From contig JAQGDQ010000003.1 in the NCBI GenBank assembly GCA_030141605.1, positions 2,005,501 to 2,069,500 on the forward strand: a DNA stretch of 64,000 bases. Reading direction: 5' to 3'. A model generated the notes under the pieces. It did no database searches. It was given only the letters and a program-made list of their open reading frames with translations, and was not told where the DNA came from. Source of the stretch: Tubiluchus corallicola (taxonomy: Eukaryota > Priapulida > Priapulimorpha > Priapulimorphida > Tubiluchidae). Shown in pieces: positions 12,976-64,000 of the stretch. A program made the translations under genes and the position numbers. Within the stretch, counting starts at the first letter, position 1. Each line of letters starts with the position of its first letter.

Positions 12976-14534
12976 CAGAAAAATTGCCTTAAAAATTATA
13001 TTACTTTATTGCAATTTTATGTATATATCGTACTCGCGTTAAAAGGAATTTTTGTTTGTTTTCATTTTAAATCTCCATGCAAATCTGTATTACTTAGCAT
13101 TTCGCTTACCTGCTGGAAAGACTTATGTAACTGGAAATAATAATTTAAAATGTTCGTGCCAATTGGTAAAATGTCGTTGGCTCACCCTCCAGGGAGGGCC
13201 ACTCACTAACCAAAAACGTGTTTTTAATCTTATTGACAAGATACAATCGTTTAAAATTTTACTCAGTTAATATGTGTGCTACGAATGCTCTGATTATTTT
13301 TTTTTAAACTTCACGCAATGTTATCTAAACTTGGATTAGACGATCTACCGTCAAAATGGCTGCTGCATAAATTTACATAAGTTTTATACAGTATTACTGC
13401 CGACGCAAACCCTACATGCAAAAAGGCAGTATGTAAGTGGTATAAAATATCAAGATGAATTTCTAAGCTTATGTAAGTGGAGGGTTTTCTTGTGCTTTAA
13501 TGCTATGTAGGAACCCGACCATTGATTACTTTGTAAGTTATCAAATTTATTTTAAATATAATTCTATAATCAACTGGCAACCAGTGCAATATTTTGATTA
13601 TTGAAATGATAAAATGAAATGGTCAAGTTTCCGACAGCGAGTGATTAATCTAGCAGTTGAATTTCCCGCGTCCCAATACAGTTAAAAGCTTATCGAAACA
13701 ATCACGCCAGACGACTGCTAAGTCTACATATAGGATTAATTACTGTCAAAATCATAATTTCTTAATACGCAGCTTTCCACAAATTTTTAATAGGAATGAA
13801 CGTGGATGCCTCATATTGATTGTTTAGGAAAACTTGAGCAATCAGTTGAACAGGCTGAATGCGCACGGCTATTATGTGAAAAAATTGAAGTAATTCTAAA
13901 TTTTGTTTTTGAAATAGCAAAAGTTTATGCTGTTATTTATTCCTAGAATATTTACAGTTTTGAAACATTTTCAATTACGTATTCTTTTACTTGTTCATTT
14001 TTAACTCGTTGCACAATATGACTCCTGTATTTCGATAGAATATGTTATGAACCTTCGTGGGCTATTACATTTTTGCAACGTTAATAAACATTTACAAATT
14101 TTTAAAACTATTTATAGAATTAGACTTTGCATAAAAATTATTTCAATTTAGGTTTAAATTATTGTGGTCGCATTCCTGCCGTAACATTATTAGTATAATT
14201 TTTTCTGCTTTGACGGTTAAGAAAAATGCGTTTCTTTTATACAAGCATGATTTCAGGATAGGGTGAAAAATTAAACTGCAAACCATACTGCATAAACTTC
14301 CGACAGAATGTATAAAATGCCAATTTGTAGTTTGGTATTTCTAAGCGTTCTTGCGATAGATTAATTAAAACGTTACTTGCGTAGAGTTGGCAGATTACAT
14401 AATACGTAGAAATCGTAGACAATACGAAGAAACGCAAAAATTTTATAAGGAAATATTTCTTCATATATATGATAGGAGACTATTTTCACATGCGTCTGAA
14501 AAATAAAATTGCGGTAAAAGTACACAACTGAGAT
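12976..14534. other. Non-coding, nothing recognised
   Basis: AT-rich, short frames only. Confidence 0.55.
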
Positions 14535-14620
14535 AGATTGACTTCATCGGTGTCTTTCTCTGCAGTTTTTATGTGAAGATGAAAAGCTCAGTGGCTCGGG
14601 CAAAAAATTACCTGCTTATC
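14535..14620. repeat. Short dispersed repeat R2, copy A
   Basis: Similar over about 85 bp to 20,842-20,925: gattgacttca, gtgtctttctc, gcagtttttat/c, gtgaagat, aaaagctcagt and ggctc/agctc. Confidence 0.8.
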
Positions 14621-15228
14621 ACTTAAGTGTACGTAAGTTACTAACCTTGTCAAGTTTTGCCCAGTTGAATGTTTGACGTGGTTCTTAGTTAAGCTAGCAT
14701 CTTAACTAATTAAATTTTGTTTGATAACCGGCAAGCCTTCTGTTATGTTGATTCAGCAACTACTAAGATTGCAAAAACACGTAAAACATTTCGGTTTAAA
14801 TTTTTGTACTGCGTCATCTGTAATATTATGACAGTTAAAAAGGCCTTCGTTACTTTTGTATAACTTCCGTTATTGTAAAAAACGCTGAAAATTGAAAATG
14901 TATAGCGAATGTCATAGACTTATTTGACTGCTAATATTAGCTTAACCATGTTAATCATTCACACAAAAAAAGCTGAAGAAGAAACGGCAGTTTTATCTAA
15001 CATTGCGTAAACTAATTTGAAAATGTCAGCTGCATGCCTTTCATTAATGAGCACTGCCAAGGGCGTTTTCATCACAGCACTAATTTCCACTAGAATTTGT
15101 TTAATTTTGCAGAAATATTTGATTGTGTGCTGTTAATATCACCACTCGCTGTGACAGTGATGTTTGTTATCACCACACCAGCGAAAAGGGCAGCACCAGG
15201 TGGGGCGATAGCACAACGTGAAAAATGA
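14621..15228. other. Non-coding, nothing recognised
   Basis: No supported feature between the R2 repeat and the GA tract. Confidence 0.55.
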
Positions 15229-15396
<168 letters not shown>

Positions 15397-15550
15397 TTAT
15401 TTGCTGACTGGCTCAACATTGTATATGACAAATAGTTGTTGACAAATCAAAACAAAAGATCGCTATACAAAGTTCAATTTGACAAAACTATTCATTTAAC
15501 TTAAAAAAGTCAAAATTCCATTTAAAAAACTAGCGCTTAAACAAAAACTT

Positions 15551-15980
15551 AACGGATGTGTAGAACAAAATTGCCAACATTGCCAACATTGGTCGTGATG
15601 TTCGCACCAGCATTATTATATGGTAAGTGTAGCCTACCACAGTCACTGCTGTAGTGTCGCCATCTTGCGGGCTATATTCAACTTATTGAAACTTATTCCT
15701 ACTTCAGTTCCAGTGTCAAAGCCGTGCGGTGTGTAAAGCAAGTCTATCTATTTCTTTTACTCATAGTCCTTAAGAGACCTGTCTGCAACCCATTGTCACT
15801 GTTGCGCTATTAGACTAGAGCTGCTACTCCGTTCCGATTGTCAGCTTCTGTGGTTGTCAAACCAGATTTTGTACTTAATTTTTTCTATATGAGTGTACGA
15901 GAGTATAGACTGGAGTTGCGTGTGGACATGTAGGCTCATACAGTATGTCATGACAATTTGAACAGTTGCCTTTTGATTTT
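15551..15980. repeat. 430-bp tandem duplication, unit 1
   Basis: Starts ggatgtgtagaacaaaattg and ends before the second unit at 15,981. The two units align end to end with scattered substitutions and small indels; unit 1 has an extra gccaacatt step. Confidence 0.95.
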
Positions 15981-16413
15981 AATGGATGTGTGGAACAAAA
16001 TTGCCAACATTGGTCTTGATGTTCCCACCATCATTATTATATGATTTGGTGTAGCCTACCCTAGTTACTGCTGTAGTGTCGCCATCTTGCGGGCTGTATT
16101 CACATTATTGAAATTTATTCCTACTTTAGTTCCAGTAACTTCTGTAAACAAAGCCGTGCGGTGTGTAAGGCAAGTCCATCTATTTCTTTTAATCATAGTC
16201 CTTAAGAGACCTGTCTGCAACCCATTGTCACTGTTGCGCTATTAGGCTAGTGCTGCTACTCTGTTGGGATTGTTATCCTCTGCGGTTGTCAAACCAGATT
16301 TTGTCCTTGATTTTTTTCTGTATGAGTGTACAAGAATATAGATTAGATTTGCGTGTGGACACGTAGGCTCATACAGTATATCATGACAATTTGAACAGTT
16401 CCCTTTTTTATTT
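15981..16413. repeat. 430-bp tandem duplication, unit 2
   Basis: Starts ggatgtgtggaacaaaattg and contains tagtgtcgccatcttgcggg as in unit 1. Includes an aacttctgtaaacaaagcc insertion relative to unit 1. Neither unit encodes a long protein. Confidence 0.95.
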
Positions 16414-16964
16414 TATCGCAATAGTTCTTCTGTTAGTTACATTTAATTTATTGCTGTCTTTAATCGTTAGTAATTCTACCAAATCGTCTGGGTCGTATGT
16501 GCATGAAAAGTTTATTGAAATAAATAATAAAAATTTTGATTTGAGACAAAACAATTATTGCTTCAATATCATTGACTTGCTATATAAATTGAACTTGCAT
16601 TTCACTGGCTTCTTGAGTACTATGCACGTGGTGCTCCCTTGTGCAATTATTTGTCATTTCACCTAATCGACTTGATTTTACTCGAACCTGTCAAAACTTG
16701 TAATACTGTTCATACGACGGACATTCGCTAATAAATTTGACCCTAATCTTTAAACATGCAGCGTAAGGGAGGAAATTTCACAAGGGGCGAAATAAATTTG
16801 CCCTGAAAATTTTCTAAATTGCGCTAGCCTGCTATGAGTGATTTCCAAATAAGGGCAAACAACGGGTCACATACTTGTACAAAAATGTCAAAACAATCAA
16901 AATGCTTGTGTTTAGAGGCCTGTATATTTATTATTTATTTATATTTACATAGAGAGACGCAGAA
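16414..16964. other. Non-coding, nothing recognised
   Basis: A 91-codon open frame overlapping the end of the tandem duplication (16,391-16,666) begins hydrophobic but has no family match by eye. Confidence 0.5.
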
Positions 16965-17690
16965 AAAATGTGCCGAAATTTAGACTACAATAATATTACA
17001 GGCAAGTACCGTACAAACTTGAAATTTCACAGGGTAATGTTACAAGACATTAGCTTTTGACTGTGAAAATTAGTTTATAGTTGCACTTCTTTTTAATTTA
17101 TGGTTAAAAAAAATTTCGCGTACTTAAAAAATTAAATGTCAGAACCATGTCAGTTATAATCACCACTGAAAAACAGCTGCGTTGTCATATAAGTCATTTA
17201 ATACATGGCAGCAAGTTAATAAAGAAGTCAATCAATTTACATCATGATTTTTACGACAGAAAATAAAGCAGTGATAAAGATTTGTAGCCAAGAAAAATGG
17301 GACTTAAGACTTTGGGTTGCAGAACTTGGAATTCCTTAAAGGAAAGTGTACAATGGCCGGAGGCGTTTGATGCAAAGAAACCAAGTACCCCTTAAAGAAA
17401 AGAAAAACTGAATTAGCTGTTGGAAGAAATACCTTCGGTCTAGTGGACACACAGAGCGTTTGCTGCAAATTTAAACAACAGTGACACGAAATTTTTTCTT
17501 TTGACTTGTTGATTTAAAACTTCTGTATCTTTTGATAAATTAGGGAATGGCCTAAACTTTTTAGCGTTTACCCAGAAACATCTGTATTATCAACGTGGTA
17601 TTTGCGAGCGATTGGGTTATTTTATCGTGATAATATAATATCGTTCTTATAATATCGTGATCAAAACTTCGACACATTTTTTGCACCACC
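16965..17690. repeat. Dispersed repeat family R1, copy B
   Basis: Second, strongly diverged copy in the same orientation about 7.3 kb away; see 9,685-10,395 for shared blocks. Confidence 0.8.
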
Positions 17691-18519
17691 TGTGATATAT
17701 ATCTGTATTTTCTTTCAATAATAAATTTTTGAAGTTCAAGTTTTTCGGCCTTTACTAAGCAATCTGATGACCGTGACAATTGAATTTTTTAATGCTCAAC
17801 TAGAGTTCAGACGCCTATCTGCTGTATAAATTTCGTGGGAAATGGATCAGTGATCTTAGAGAAATAGTGAGGAAACATAGACAGACACACAGATAAAAAT
17901 TCCACAATTTGGCTTAGGAACTTTTAGATAATTATCCGCCGTACCGCAGTAGCAAGCTTCATCTTCATTACCTTAGCGGTTTTCGGGGAAGTAGATTTTG
18001 AATCCAGAAACTTGCAATTTTAGAAGTTAAAGTTTTTAAAAGGCCGTTGCTATGCAACTGCGGTAAATGGAAATTTTTGCTGCTCAATTACTCAGTACGT
18101 TTGGTTGGCTCGGATCAGCAATCTCGGAGAAAGATAGGCAGACAAACAAACAGACACCAGTCTGTTAATCTCGTACTTTTTGTGTTAGACCAAGAAAATA
18201 TCACGACACCAATGCGCATTAGTATAGTTTAAAAAACTGATAATTAATTAAGTTTATTGGTCCATTTTACTTACAATAATATTGTATATTACATTATTAT
18301 TGTTACGTCGTCTAACACATAATTGTGAGGTGGAGGTTTTCAACTTAAAATGTAATATCTTTACTCTTTGCAGTTTGCAAGAAATGAATAGCAGGAATAA
18401 CTTACAAGTTAACCAAACCTTATCACCCAAAATGTGCAGGAAATTAAAATGCTACAAAATCTACAGTCTATAAGCCCATCTATATGCAAGATAAAATTCC
18501 TGCCAAAGCTATGCCACTG

Positions 18520-18567
<48 letters not shown>

Positions 18568-19457
18568 CTTATTTTCTAAGAATCGACTTTATATGAGAAT
18601 TAGTAGGTTTTGTCTACTATTTTGCTAAATCTGATCGTACTATCAAAATTCTTTTCAGATTTTTTCAATCTGTCATGATTTCCCTCAATATAGTTTTAGT
18701 TTTTACGTTTTTACATTTTGCTCTGTAATTAGAGGCTTTTATTGATGATAGAATGCTGTCATTCCGAAATGTGGGAAATATTTCACCAAAATTTATCCTT
18801 GAATGACTTAACAGCCATTCTTATGATCGTCTAAAGTGGCTTTTATTAATGGAGTTAGGCACTAGTTGGTATAAACTTAACTAATAGCTAGGTATTAGTT
18901 ATATAGATTATACTAAGTGTTATGCATTTCTTTCTTCTCCTTGTCGTCCACAATCGTTGTGATTCTAAAATCTAACTTTAAATGTTTGTTTCTAAAGCCT
19001 TAAATTATAGTTGGCATTAATCACACCGATGAACAGATGTAGCTTCGGGGGCTCGCCTAATGACTACCGAAATATTATGTGTTTGAATAAAATCCGTCCA
19101 TTGACCCATTCATTTCTGCTCAGCATTTTATTAAAAATTTGTTTTTTTCAAAATGCAGTTCAAAATGCATTCCTGAACTGTTCAAAATGCAGGCATCTAT
19201 TAGTAATTTTTATTCTTGCTTAAGTATCAAAACACTCTTTTTTGTAAAGTAAGAATGAATAGCCATGAAGAATCATGATAATTAGTTAAGATTATAATAA
19301 AAAGTCAACTGGTTACGCTACTATGAATTGATCTGGTTTGGCCTGACCTGATTGGCATGATTTGGCGCCACCTAACTGAGCTGACCTAACGTACTGTGAC
19401 TTTGCCTGACCTAAAGTGGTTTGATCGTACATTATCTGTTATCATAAACAGACAACA
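17691..19457. other. Non-coding; TA run and a degenerate TGACCTGATTGG-like stretch
   Basis: Besides the TA run, 19,325-19,430 shows repeated tgacct / gatttgg words. No gene seen. Confidence 0.5.
18523..18566. repeat. (TA)n microsatellite
   Basis: Perfect TA dinucleotide run. Confidence 0.97.
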
Positions 19458-19474
19458 TAATAATAATAATAATA

Positions 19475-19540
<66 letters not shown>

Positions 19541-19580
19541 GAAATAATAATAAGAAGAAGAAGATGAAGACGAAGAAGAA
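19458..19580. repeat. (AAT)n-(AAG)n microsatellite
   Basis: AAT triplets with one AGT interruption turn into AAG triplets at the right end, the same order as in the tract at 31,429-31,512. Confidence 0.97.
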
Positions 19581-19589
19581 CTGCATTTA

Positions 19590-20284
19590 TTTATAAAGCA
19601 CTTTTTCAATAGATTTTTTAAACTTGCTGTACAATTGAAAATATTTACATAAAATTAAAAGTACTAAAAACTGTACACAATTACACCTATCTATAAATCA
19701 TAAAAATCCACAAACTATTCTACATTATACATTAAAATACTTCTTAAAAAGATATAAGTTTTAGTTTCCTTTTAAAAAAATTTAATTTGTGCAAATTTTA
19801 ATTTCAGTTGACAGCTTATTCCATTATTTTGAAGGAAGGTTTAAAAACGTTAAATCAGCAAAGACTTTCTTTTCATTAAAAGGTACAACAAGTTTTAATT
19901 CATTTACATTGCTGGCTCATGTGTTCCTGCTTTTACACGAAAATGTAAATGATCAGTTAAGCAGGAGCCAGGTAAAACTAATATTTTAAAAGTACATCGC
20001 CTCTGATTGGTAGCCAATGGAGACTATGTAAAGCATTTGTTGCACGATAATATTTTGTAACATATGTTGCAACTTTGGTCGCACAGTTTTGCACCCGCTG
20101 GTTGAATTTCAAGGTGCACTCTGGGAACCCAACAAATAATGAATTAGCCCAATCAAAGTTTGATAAAGCAAGCGAAGACGTGATCGAATCCTTAGTTAAA
20201 TACTATCTTAATTTTGCAATTCGATCTAAGTTACCTGCTGCCTTTTTACGTTTAGAATGTACACGTGCTTTACAATTTAAATGA
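19590..20284 (+). repeat. Possible old interspersed-element fragment
   Basis: Structured like the same kind of repeat as 12,810-12,975: a TTATTCCATTATTTTGAAGG segment, then 'ctctgattggtagccaatgg' and a 70-codon open end (TRWLNFKVHSGNPTNNELAQ). The open frame lacks any known domain. Flanked by degenerate TGACCTGATTGG-like DNA on the left and CCAATCCAGTTCAG-like DNA on the right. Confidence 0.4.
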
Positions 20285-20841
20285 CCTCACACCACTTCAA
20301 CCGGCTTGACCGAGGCAATTCAATCCAATCCAGTTCAGTTTAGCCCAATCTAGTCTCAAAATATTTCTTTTGCGAAACCATTCAAAACTGAAACCATATC
20401 TGTGCAACCTAGATGCCATTATTGCACATACGTTCGTCTAACCAGTGCGTTGCAGCTAATGGATGTATTGGGTTTAGTAAATTCATTTGGTTTGGCAGCA
20501 CTTTAGTAAGTTTGCACGAATCTCTGCTAAAAGCTAGGAAGCAGGAACACGAATGAGCTGTGTTTTATCACAATTAATAAATAACATGGAATTCTACTCA
20601 TTGCACGCAACCAGACAGGAATTTATTTATTTCACGAAAAAAAAGAATAACAGTCATAAATTTGAGGTCCTGTAATCGGAGTATAGAATTTCGGAGGCCA
20701 CGTCTTGGGGATCTTATCATTTGCAAAATCCCTGCCTTATAACCTTAAACATAAGTGTAAGTTAGTTTTAAATGATTTGTTTGAAAGCACTTCAAAATAT
20801 GTTCAGGGCATCACAGCAAGTTAGCTAGTTGTTAGCCAGTG

Positions 20842-20925
20842 GATTGACTTCACCAGTGTCTTTCTCCGCAGTTTTTCAAGTGAAGATAAAAAGCTCAGTA
20901 GCTCAGACAAAATGACCAGCTTACT
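20842..20925. repeat. Short dispersed repeat R2, copy B
   Basis: Second copy of the 85-bp R2 sequence, same orientation, flanks not shared. Confidence 0.8.
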
Positions 20926-21421
20926 GTTTATAATAGGACTGTCGTTAAACTATGGTTTAATTAGTAAATGTAACCTGCTCCGTTATTGCACTTGGCTTCA
21001 TGCAAGACAACATGCAAAAACTGCATAACAATACCAACGTTATCCATGACGTTTACAATGTGGCGATATGGATTTTACACCATTATTTTATTGTCCACAG
21101 CATTTACTAAATCATTGGCGTTTTGGGGAAATTATATCAAATGATCAAAGACGAAAAGTGAAAACAGTAATATTGTTTTTTAGTTATTTCGGGTTCAATG
21201 TTTTACTTTTAACAGGTTCTAACTGCGGAAATGCCGTAACACAGAAGACGATTTCGTGTTGTTAGACATGCCAAGTCTGTCATCCATCAATGTACGTTAA
21301 TTTGCTCCGAATGAGGAGCATTGTGTGACATCGGACGTGATTATCCTAACTAAAGCCCAGGCTCAATACATGCATCCGGATGGAACTCAACGTCAGGCTC
21401 ATGCGCCCGGGATGCACCCAA

Positions 21422-21433
21422 GTCACGTGACGT
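21422..21433. promoter_or_regulatory. E-box/CRE-like composite site upstream of nAChR exon 1
   Basis: The palindrome GTCACGTGAC (21,422-21,431) contains the E-box CACGTG and runs into TGACGTAA, a CRE-like site. It lies about 165 bp before the proposed start codon, in the likely promoter/5' UTR. Binding is inferred from sequence only. Confidence 0.4.
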
Positions 21434-21562
21434 AATATGCGTTAATATTCGGCAGCTGCTGATATTGCATCGTTTAATCCCGAGCTTCATGAAAACGTTC
21501 TCAGAAGTCAGCAAATCGGAAAATCCGTGTGACAAACGATTTAAATGTGGTGCAGAGTGAGT

Positions 21563-21589
21563 ATGAAATCGGTTACGCTGACCAGATGA
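21563..21589 (+). promoter_or_regulatory. Short upstream ORF before the nAChR start
   Basis: ATG at 21,563 gives an eight-codon uORF (stop TGA 21,587-21,589). A second out-of-frame ATG at 21,586 overlaps the main start and would end in exon 2. They matter only if transcription starts upstream of them. Confidence 0.4.
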
Positions 21590-21598
21590 ATTGTCACC

Positions 21599-39570
<17,972 letters not shown>

Positions 39571-39859
39571 TGATGCAATCGTTTAGGGTGATGATAATGA
39601 CGGGTCGACGTGACGGTAATGACGAAAGAGCAAATTTATGGGGTTTGCAAACAGTTATAACCGATTCGAGAATGCGGCTCAAGTGATGGAAGATTATCAA
39701 ACATGTATGCTCGGCACAAACGACAGACGAATAATTTACGACAAGAACAATTTCCAAAGCGTTTGATAAAACGCTGCAAGAATGAAAATAGTGTTCGACT
39801 AAAGATTGTAAAGATTGCTGTTGCAGTTTATCATGCAGTGTACTGACTGTCGAATGCAG

Positions 39860-39865
39860 AATAAA
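39860..39865 (+). promoter_or_regulatory. Candidate polyadenylation signal of the nAChR gene
   Basis: AATAAA on the plus strand about 290 nt after the nAChR stop codon. It is a plausible cleavage signal, but the hexamer is common in AT-rich DNA. Confidence 0.45.
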
Positions 39866-42418
39866 AAGGCATAACTTCGCGAAATGAACAGTTTTGAAAT
39901 TCTGTTGGCATCATTTTGTGCAATGGCTTCCTCACTACGTTTTACATTATCTGTGTTATATGTTGTCATTAACTGCCGTGTTATGCAGCACTGAAAATTG
40001 AAAATATTCGTTATTGAACTTGGTATTGCGTGATTGGCTTTTTATATCTCGAATCATTAAACTAGATCTGACGGTGGGGATCGTTCTGATGGTAGGATGT
40101 GCAAAATCACACTGAAGCAAGGCAAATTCGTAAAAAGTTGCAGCATTGCTCTCTGCAGGATAAACTGCCATTATAACGATTTCTCTCTATTATCCCAACG
40201 CCATTTCTTTGGTTAGCAAATGCACTGCAACCCAGGTTTGGCTCAGTTTCTTCTCATAACTATTTGAAAATTAATCAAAACGTTCACGAAGATAATTAAA
40301 CTATTTAACTTAGCGGTTTATGTCACTTCAAATAATTAATGATCTCCTCTTTAAAAAAAGTCCCGATAAGAAAACATCAGGTACCGTGACAAAGATATCA
40401 CTTTCTTAGAAAAGATAAGTCACAGCCCAGTGAAGGTAAACATGAATGTAAGACCCAGTAAAAACTTATGCATTTCGAAGAATATCAACACAACAACAAC
40501 CACTACCATCCAGCACCAGCAGCCCCAAACCACCACCGCACCTCTACCACCACCAACAACCTACGACTGCACCCCTGCCAACCACCAAGCACGGTCGTAC
40601 AATACCAGCAGCGATGACAGCAGTAAAATAACCGCTATTGTTGCAACTGTCAACAGCAGAATCGGTTGCAGGCAAAATATTACACTCGGAAATTAGTGAC
40701 GCTCTACTGCTGATCAGATTCCGAACTGAATACTCATATTTTCAGTTTACGCAGTTTGCAGATCTCAATCCAGACAAAAGTGACATTAAAGAATTTCGTT
40801 CCGTTATAATTTTACTAAATATTTATGATTATCCCTTTATTACAGCTTCCGAAATGACGAGTTCTCGCAATTTACGACAATAGTTACGTCTATAATACTT
40901 TAATTAAAGTCAGCTAGAACTAGAAGTTATTTGTGCGTGTGCATTCACTGTTATAGCCATGGATTTATATCAATCGCTCCTAAACTGCCTACATGCACAT
41001 CCATTGTACAAGTGCACTTTGCAGCAATCATTTTTCTTACATAATGTTGCATCAATTTCGCTTTGTGTGATTTCTAGGTATGTAATCCAGCGAAAATTTT
41101 ACACATCGTCCTGACGGTGTCGCAAACTGACAGTTGGTACCTCAAATTTGTGACGTAGGTAAATTAGGCGTAAATTAAACATCGTCTATACAAGCCTAAA
41201 CACATAACTGAATAAAACGTTCTTAGAGCTTATAATTGCTCTAGAATGAATAAAAATAGAATGTAAATATAACAGTATAATTAAGTTTTAGTTTCTATGT
41301 ATAGGTGAAGGAGTGGAGAATGAACGTAAGTTACAGCAACTTTCGAAAAGGTAAAGCATTTTCGTTACTGACATTCTTGGATGAAAATCATGTAGAATTT
41401 AGTATTTTTATGATCAGTCTACCTGTTCTTATAGTATGTGACTAGCTGCTGTGAAGGGTGTTCACCAGTACAGCGTGGGTCTAAAGATAATTGCTACCAA
41501 ATGATTGCCAACTGGTATAAAGTAGTTAAATGCAATTGTAAATGGCATTTTAGTTAAGAATTTATCAAATGATCTTGAATTTGCATGTAAAAATCTCAGT
41601 CATAACTAATAATATGCTAACCCTTAGCAACACATACGATTTCTCAAACTAGAAGACAAAAATATCTCACAGAATGTTACAAAAACTCTTCGCTAGTTAG
41701 AGATAAAACAACAACAAAATGAAATTCTAAAAGCTTGTAGAACTTTTAAGACTTTTTTGAGACAGGATATTTTAAGGACATTTGTGAAAGACCCAGATTA
41801 TGAAAATTGCAACATTTGAGAACTGTTGAAATAATGTTTTAACCTACAGATATGGTGCACAATAACCACAGCAATGCAAAATTTAATTCATAACTCTGTA
41901 ACATGAAGACGTAAAACACATACACAGGAAATCAGGAGGAATATTTTGAAATACTATACATAAATTATACATGTGATACAAACTGAGGCTGCTCACATCT
42001 GTACTACTGAAAACTGTAAGCAGATATTTACATAGGCACATATACACTTTTTAAGTTATTTACTTTGTATAAAAACAATTTATATATACAAGCATAGTAT
42101 ATATAATCAGCACAATAAATCATTTAAATTTAAACAATTACAATGATTATATGTACAAAAAATTATATACAAGCATAATAAATTATTTGAATTTGAACAA
42201 CTACAATGATTATATGTACAAAAAACTGAACATATATAAAAGTATACATCATAAATACAAACTCAACACTTTAGACAAATTTTCATTGATACTGCAAACT
42301 TTAGTCATCACCAGTATCTTAAAGATACTTAAAGTGCCTCATCATATACTGAATTCTTCAAATTCGTCAAAATTACACTCACAGTTGGTTTCCCCAATAA
42401 AACATTTTCAGCAATTCC

Positions 42419-42424
42419 TTTATT
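42419..42424 (-). promoter_or_regulatory. GON4L: Candidate polyadenylation signal of the GON4L-like gene
   Basis: AATAAA on the minus strand about 60 nt past the stop codon; plausible but unproven in AT-rich sequence. Confidence 0.4.
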
Positions 42425-42484
42425 ATTTCAAAGATTGTTTTCTTTACATTAGATGGTACTGCAAACAGCAACTATGTTATCGCC

Positions 42485-64000
<21,516 letters not shown>

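Larger units (their letters stand above)
20285..21562. other. Intergenic DNA leading to the nAChR promoter
   Basis: No gene seen. The last 200 bp before the nAChR start contain the E-box/CRE-like site and less AT-rich sequence. Confidence 0.5.
39571..42484. other. Gap between convergent gene 3' ends
   Basis: Holds both 3' UTRs. A CAC/CAA-rich stretch at 40,490-40,620 makes a Thr/Pro-rich open frame that looks like low complexity rather than a gene. Nothing else recognised. Confidence 0.6.

Noticed and set aside
40430-40696. Thr/Pro/Gln-rich open frame in the intergenic gap
   Set aside because: Compositional product of a CAC/CAA-rich stretch without family similarity.

Overview
The window is eukaryotic, AT-rich animal DNA with spliced genes, long introns, many microsatellites and several decayed transposons. 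Two protein-coding genes can be read out, and they converge. (1) A plus-strand nicotinic acetylcholine receptor non-alpha (beta-type) subunit lies at 21,599-39,570. Six exons join in phase to a 502-residue protein. (2) A minus-strand GON4L-type chromatin/transcription regulator runs from the right edge (64,000) down to 42,485. Twenty-four exons join in phase to at least 1,893 codons plus a stop, with the N-terminus outside the window. The receptor has the exon plan of vertebrate neuronal receptor genes (45-bp exon 3, 110-bp exon 4, one very large exon 5, M4 in exon 6). Together with the AT-rich invertebrate-like repeats, this suggests a non-vertebrate deuterostome, possibly a tunicate; that assignment is weak.

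Layout. 1-21,560 holds no gene I can support. It contains a degenerate 20-nt tandem repeat (1,350-2,215), microsatellites, a TA-flanked DNA transposon with a LINE 3' fragment nested in it (5,705-7,209), an 860-bp two-unit tandem duplication (15,551-16,413), a diverged repeat present twice (9,685-10,395 and 16,965-17,690) and smaller repeat pairs. 21,599-39,570 is the receptor gene. Its first intron is about 11 kb and holds a CRE/CCAAT/TATA module that may be a solo LTR or a divergent promoter, a 43-bp minisatellite, a 280-bp-spaced duplication and triplet tracts. 39,571-42,484 is the gap between the two gene 3' ends. 42,485-64,000 is the GON4L-like gene. Its introns carry a 3.5-kb LINE with a perfect 15-bp target duplication, two related TA-flanked MITE-like elements and a TTAA-flanked piggyBac-like MITE.

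The two genes have no evident functional link. One makes a ligand-gated cation-channel subunit at the cell surface; the other makes a nuclear protein with PAH-type repeats, an AT-hook-like motif and a C-terminal SANT/Myb domain. All exon boundaries come from reading GT/AG sites and phase by eye; no transcript or database evidence was available.
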